A program made the translations under genes and the position numbers. A stretch of 64,000 nucleotides of DNA from Monosporascus cannonballus (Eukaryota; Ascomycota; Sordariomycetes; Xylariales), in assembly GCA_004154925.1 (NCBI GenBank), contig QJNS01000191.1:1-64000 (forward strand). Reading direction: 5' to 3'. Numbering within the stretch: position 1 is the stretch's first letter; every line of letters begins with the position of its first letter. A model generated the notes under the pieces. That model worked only from the letters and a program-made list of their open reading frames with translations. It searched no databases and was not told the DNA's origin. Shown piece by piece: positions 58,271 through 64,000 of the stretch.

Positions 58271-61200
58271 ACAGTATCGAAAATCGTATAATTCATTTTA
58301 ATTAATCTTTTTAAAAGTTTAATCGCTTATTTCAAGTATTCGTTTTATTATTTTCTGAATTTTCTTAAGAATAATAACAAAGCCAAAATTCGCTGTTTTC
58401 TTTACAAATTGTAATTATCGTTCTATAAGTTTTCTAGTCGTAATACAACAGGTAGAATTTTATTAATTCGTTTAAAGCTTAATTTCATAAATTTTCCCCT
58501 TAAAGATATACCTGAACTTTCGAAAGAACATTATAAGAACCGTAAATGTTTTATTTAAAATAATATAATTAAATTTAGTTGTTCTTAATTTATATAAACA
58601 GGACTTAATAAAATATAATTTGTCTTAATCATTTCGATATCCGAATATTATATTTAATGCATAATTTGCACTATTGGTTGTTATTTTCAAAAGGCGTAAT
58701 ATATTATATATGAGTAATATTAATTAATTAGTTAATATATTTTTCATAGTTTAAAATAATTATTTATAATATTTATTTAATTTTTTAAAACAAGCTAAAT
58801 TAAAAAAATATAATCATATTACGAAAGGTTTAGGTATACCTTTTTTTAAGATATAGTAAATTTAAGAAATACCCGTATTTTTTTTTAAATATAATTAGGG
58901 TTTGTTTTTTATAATCATAATTATTTTTAAAAGTTTATTTAAATATATTTTATATTAATATAATATTGTAAAGATCTACTTTTTTATTGTTGTAATTAGC
59001 CTTGATTGCGTTAATTAATAATTTGGGTTTTTGTAAATATAAAAAACTTTATAAACCTATTTTAAATATACTTGTTTTTGTTTCAAAATATTTAAAAATA
59101 TTATGGCAATAACATATAAAAATACAGCAATATTTTAATAATATATATTTTATAATATATGGAAAGATTATGAATACATTAATAAATCTTCGCAAGGTAA
59201 TTAAATATTTAAATAATCCGGAGTTAAATTTAAAAATTATATTTTATTTATATTTATTATTAATCTTAATCAAAAGGTATATCTTTTTCAAATTAATCAT
59301 TATAAATTATTTAATTCCGCAAAATCGGTATTTTACTTCAATAATTACAAATAACCATGTTCGAAACATAATTATGTAATTATTTAATAATTGTTAATCG
59401 ATTATAAATAGTGCATTTTTAATTTTTAAAATTACGAAAAATATAATGTATTTTACGAATAATTTCGCAAAGCGAATTTATCCTCTTTATTGTCGAATAT
59501 CTAAATTTCTTTTAAAAACCGGTAGTTCGTTCTCGTTAAAAATATATATATATTAAGATTTCGTAAATATGTTTTTTAATAATTGTTTTATAATTTAATT
59601 CGTCATATATTGGTAATTTCGTATTAAGCCCGCTTTTAAAAAACTATTTATCTCCGAAGTATTATAACAATATATTAATGAAATATTCTTTTATTTTTAA
59701 TCTGAATAATTTAAATCGTTTTTCAATTATTTAAATTCTATTTTAATAATAATAATACATTATATTTTCTTAAACCTTATCTTTTTGATACTTTGTCTTT
59801 TTAAATTAAAAGATATTTATTATATTTTTATACCTATACTCCTAGTAATTTTATATGAGATGTTAAAATCTTAATTCGTTATTTCTTTTAAACGAAATAT
59901 AACAAAAATCTTATTAAACAATTTACTTAATTAATTAAAATTCCGTATTAATATATTTAAAATAATCCTAAAATTATATCATAATATTTACATAAAACGA
60001 TATTGAAATTCACCGTTTAATATCGCCTTTAAACAAAGTTTTTAAACTTATTAATTTAACGTTAAAATATATTTTCTATCTTGAACAAATGATAATTATT
60101 AACATTTATAGCTATTTAAAATTTTAACTTATATCTTCATAATATATTAAACTTATTAATAACGTTGAATTTAATATAATTTCCGCCTAAAATTTCGAAA
60201 ACTATTATTACAATATTCCAAATCATTTAAATCTTTATTTTTAAAGTAATAAAATTATTAATAATTCTAATTGTTAAATTTAAAATCTTTTTAAAAACTC
60301 TTTGTAAATTCTCTTAAATTTCGTTATCTTTCGGCTTTGTTATAAACAATATTTATTTTTAATTTTTATTCGAATTTTCGACAACGTAGTAATATTGATA
60401 TATATAGTATATTAAGCTATTATATATATCGTTTTTATTAACGTATTTCCTTTTAACTATATTAAGTATTTTTAATTCTGTTATAATTCTCTTTTTTAAT
60501 ACATAACAGATGTATTTATTTATTATATAATATCTTATTATATTATATTCCTATCGTTTTTCCCTTTTTTTCGAATAAAAATATAAATTTCGATTTAATA
60601 ATTTCTTGCACAATTTATAATAAATAACAACTAAATGTAATTATTCTTATTAACCGTTGATCAATAATTCTATATATTATCCTGAATTTTTATTTTCTCG
60701 CATAAATAATAATATTAATTATATAAACAAAAACAGCTTTTTATAAGTATTATTTTGTTTTAATGAATTCTACGATGCTATTCGTTTAATAGTAATGTTT
60801 TATAAAATAATAATTCGATAATATCGATATTACAATTTATTCACCTTAGTATTTTCAATATAAGTAAAAAATATTAAATCTTTTTTTTATATCCATACAA
60901 TACGCTATTAAATAAATATTTTTTTACGTCATATAGTAGGTTTTTTCCTCGTTTATTATATATAGCGCAGATTTTAGCATATTAGTCTAGGATTTTAACG
61001 CAAACCGTTTTCCTTTATTTCTAATATTCTTTTAATTATTTCTTTTTAAAACGTATTATTTTTTTTCAACGCGTTTCAAATTTACTCTTTATTCTTTTAT
61101 ATTCCGTATGATATTCTTTGTTATAATAACCTTTTATATTAAACCTAAATTATATTAATAACTCGCTTATTATGTTTCTTAATTACTTTTAAATTAATTT

Positions 61201-61699
61201 TTAAATACAACGATCTTAATATTTAATTATAACTTTTTGATTTCTTTTTAAATTTTGTAGTAATATTTTACTTTGTAATAAATATAATACTTAACCTAAT
61301 TTTTATTTTATCTTGAACCGATTTTAAGTTTAAAAATTTCAGTTTCGTATTAAAAAATGTTATCCTGTCGAAAAGTATTAATATTAGCTGTATATCGATT
61401 TGAATGGTTATATCCACTTTTAATATTTCTTTTTTACTAAGTACATTATTTATTATCAGTTTTAATTGTTACATTAATCTAATTCGATACAAAACTGTTC
61501 TTAATTAGTTTTAAAAAGTTTTCTTTGAACTTCTTTTTTTAAATTATTAGAGAACCGAGTTTTTAATATTTTTCAACATAATTTAATTTCAAAATTAGTT
61601 GCACGAAAGTACTGCTGTAATTAATTATTAATTCTTTTTGTTTTAACTATCAAATTTGCCTTTCAACTTTTGTTTTTTCGCTTATTTGTTAAGGATTAC

Positions 61700-63314
61700 A
61701 TAAGGTGTATAAGGGGTTATATAATAGTTGTATAAAAGACGTAAGCAATATAGTACGTTTTTTTAAATTATCAGTAACCAATTATAAGGTATATGCGATT
61801 TTATAAATATAATTAGTTTCTTATTTTCTATTTAAGTATTGGAGGTACTTTCCTGATTATTTATAATCGAAAACCCGGTTATTATAACGGTAACCGTAAG
61901 ATCGTTAATCAATACCTTTTTTAAGGAAATAAATATATAACGTCGGGTAATATAATTAATCCTGCCTGTTTTATTTATTTACATAAAAATTTAGCGTATA
62001 TTTATTCGTTAAACTAAACGTAAATTTTAAACCGCTTAATTATTAATATAAAATATGTTCTACTATAAATATTTACGTGATTTCTAATACACCTTTAAGT
62101 TTTTTATTTATTTTACCGAGGTATTTACTATATTTTATAAATAAATATAAGTTATAGCGAAAATCCTCGTTATTTACTGTAATAATTGAAAAACTATTAT
62201 CGTTTATTATTTTGTATTTTGAATAATTTGTTTAATAATTTTTAATATCCGCAAAATATATTATTAAGCGGTATATTAAATGGTGTGGAATATTTTTACT
62301 TTTTTCGAAATTATCGTAATTTTGACGTAGACTACTTCGATAAATGTTACGATTTTATTATGAATCTTTTTTTAATTACTTAGGAAATTACATTTATATC
62401 TGTGAAAGCATTTTTAGTCAGGTTAAAAGTATTTTCTTTTTTATCTAAATATTCGTTTTTTTACGAATATGTATTTATAGTGCTAATATACTATTGTAAA
62501 TATTATTACCGATATTAATTATAACGTTAACTTTAATTACGGTACCAAGAATTTTATATATATGATAACGGTTTATTATTGCGACATTTTAATTAAAACT
62601 ATTTGTAATATAACTCTTTAAATTATAATATTTAGTAATTAAAACACTCATTTTAACCAGTACAACCTTATTATATATTTCGTTATTTTTAGAAATTTTT
62701 TACATGCTTTTTATAATATTTGGAACCAATTTTAAGTGCGGATATTCCGTAAAGATTTTAAGCGTAAGTTTACTAAAAGTTAATCGTTTTTCTGGTAATG
62801 TTTCCGAGAAGGTAAACGTTTTTACCGTGTTTATTACGAATCTGGATATAATAAACGACTGAACCGATTTTTTACTTTTTTTCGATATAATTATTTTTAC
62901 CATTAATAATAAATGAAAATAAAATAAAATAAATTTTCGTTTTTTTGAACGAAGCATTTCTATTATTAAACGAAAAGTATTTTTTAAGACTTTTAAATTA
63001 GTTTCGTCTTTTTAGCGGAATTAACTTTTTGGCCGCGAAAATTCTATGAGCATATAAAAGATTTAACGGATATAACGTTTTTATTAATTAAGATTTCGGG
63101 CGGTAAATTCGAATCTTTGCTAATACGAGTAATTTTGTTAATCTAGAAAGGTGTGTCGAATATTTCGTTTTATTAGCGGAATTTTCGAACAACGAGCTGA
63201 AGAATTTACCGGTAGGGATGATTTTATTAATACGGGTAATTATAACAGATTTTTCGTTATTGCTAATTAAATTTCGGATAGTTAACTTATAACTTTGCCG
63301 CCAGTAGTGATTTT
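61700..63314. other. AT-rich DNA, probable repeat remnants of another kind
   Basis: T-rich on the plus strand, but from about 62700 richer in CG and less damaged than the gypsy blocks. A minus-strand frame of 85 codons (62957-62700) is Lys-rich and unrecognised. An earlier segment on the same strand (around 63000-63130) reads NLPPEILINKNVISVK and RGQKVNSAKKTK. It could be the gag region of an unassigned retroelement running off the window. Confidence 0.4.
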
Positions 63315-63438
63315 TGTCACAGTCCTAAGTAGAACCTTATAGGTATATAGAGCAGAACAAGGCGGTCAGAGCTCGACCTGACACCGTTCCACTTTTAGTG
63401 GTGTAATGGCTAGACTCTTGTTCTTCTGTGCCGTAATA
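63315..63438. mobile_element. Small 124-bp LTR-like (TRIM-like) insertion
   Basis: GC-richer block starting TGTCACAGTCC and ending GTGCCGTAATA (GTAACA if undamaged). It is flanked by ATTTT (63310-63314) and GTTTT (63439-63443), a 5-bp duplication differing by one G/A change. Internal hairpins: GTCAG/CTGAC, CCACT/AGTGG, GAACAAG/CTTGTTC. It may be a solo LTR of a very small element; no relative is seen in the window. Confidence 0.5.
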
Positions 63439-63443
63439 GTTTT

Positions 63444-64000
63444 GTCGATATAAACAATTTTAGCAGTTATTATTTCTTCGTCGATGGAATTACTAAATAT
63501 AAGGTTTTCGTAAACGTCGATATTTTTGTTATATTATTTATTAACCTTGCCAAGGCCAGACCGCTTAAAAACAAATATATTTATCGTAATAAGTACTTCT
63601 TTTTCTGTAAAGTGTATTATAACCTTTGCGAAATTAATTCAACTTTTATTTTTAATTATTATTTTATCAGCTTTTTTAACAATAATATCATTATTTCCGT
63701 TTTTTTAACATTATTTAAAAAGGTTTCGTCCATTTTATTTATATATTTTAAGCTAAAAGTTATAGCGTTATTATTGTTTTTATAAATAGCGGTTTTAGTT
63801 AAATTTTCAACTAAACCGTTTTTAGTTAATATACATATATTATCGTAATTAATATAACGTTTGAATTTTTTATTATAATTATCGGTATTTCTTTTATCCG
63901 TATTATATTTAATTCGTATGTCCCTAAATTCTTTAAATTATATTTTTTGTTCTAACATTTCCAATACTGAATAAATAAACTCAATATGAAAATATTTAAT
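63444..64000. other. AT-rich DNA to the window edge, nothing recognised
   Basis: Continues the composition of 62700-63300. A plus-strand frame at 63526-63708 is hydrophobic only because the DNA is T-rich, so it is probably the shadow of a minus-strand retroelement sequence. Confidence 0.4.

Larger units (their letters stand above)
55466..61700 (-). mobile_element. Ty3/gypsy chromovirus G8, RIP-degraded, minus strand
   Basis: The left LTR is 55466-55835. The chromodomain tail is at about 56480-56600 (minus). The RT active-site region reads ICYCHNIF, active site at 59100-59111. With the 414-bp foreign LTR at 57857-58270 removed, the distance from LTR to active site is about 3.22 kb, as in G1 and G4. 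The right LTR expected near 62100 was not found, so the right end is a guess. Confidence 0.75.

Noticed and set aside
1..64000. Mitochondrial or AT-rich protist origin because of high AT content
   Set aside because: Nuclear-type LTR retrotransposons, GT-AG spliceosomal introns, balanced gene islands and C-to-T/G-to-A decay of repeats point to a RIP-active fungal nucleus.

Overview
The window looks like nuclear DNA of a filamentous ascomycete (Pezizomycotina-type) with a two-compartment genome. Long AT-rich, TA-rich blocks full of decayed retrotransposons surround a few GC-balanced islands. Reasons: two intact genes with short GT-AG introns (50-103 nt), Ty3/gypsy chromovirus remains, and C-to-T/G-to-A damage typical of repeat-induced point mutation (RIP). 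RIP is an inference from the pattern. No species can be named.

Layout. 1-948: palindromic CCCAYGGGT repeats and a GC-richer piece without a recognisable gene. 949-29416: stacked gypsy elements and LTRs. A minus-strand element (1131 to about 7600) abuts a 5'-truncated plus-strand element (about 7640-11371). An unassigned minus-strand retroelement follows (about 11372-14560), then a second LTR family (14614-15036). A plus-strand gypsy (15717-29044) is split by a minus-strand relative (16827-23512). 29840-35230 is a GC-balanced island with two intact plus-strand oxidoreductase genes: a cytochrome P450 (30208-32017) and an FAD-dependent monooxygenase (32543-33936). 36428-46895 is a second nested gypsy block. 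Solo LTRs with perfect target duplications lie at 38829-39205, 47193-47587 and 51841-52237. 53380-54135 is a small GC-balanced island with no gene I recognise. 55466 to about 61700 is another minus-strand gypsy with a foreign solo LTR in it, and a 124-bp LTR-like element sits at 63315-63438.

The P450 and flavin monooxygenase are probably a pair acting on one substrate, as in fungal specialised-metabolite clusters (inference from gene types and adjacency). No backbone synthase, transporter or regulator is in the window.

The most interesting signal is hidden in the gypsy wreckage. On the strand opposite to pol, between the chromodomain and the 3' LTR, several copies preserve a small ORF. Its Cys-to-Tyr-damaged spacing is C-x2-C-x6-C-x8-C-x2-C-x6-C, which suggests an antisense zinc-binding protein carried by this element family. 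Its sequence variants appear to track the LTR (U3) subtype of the host element.
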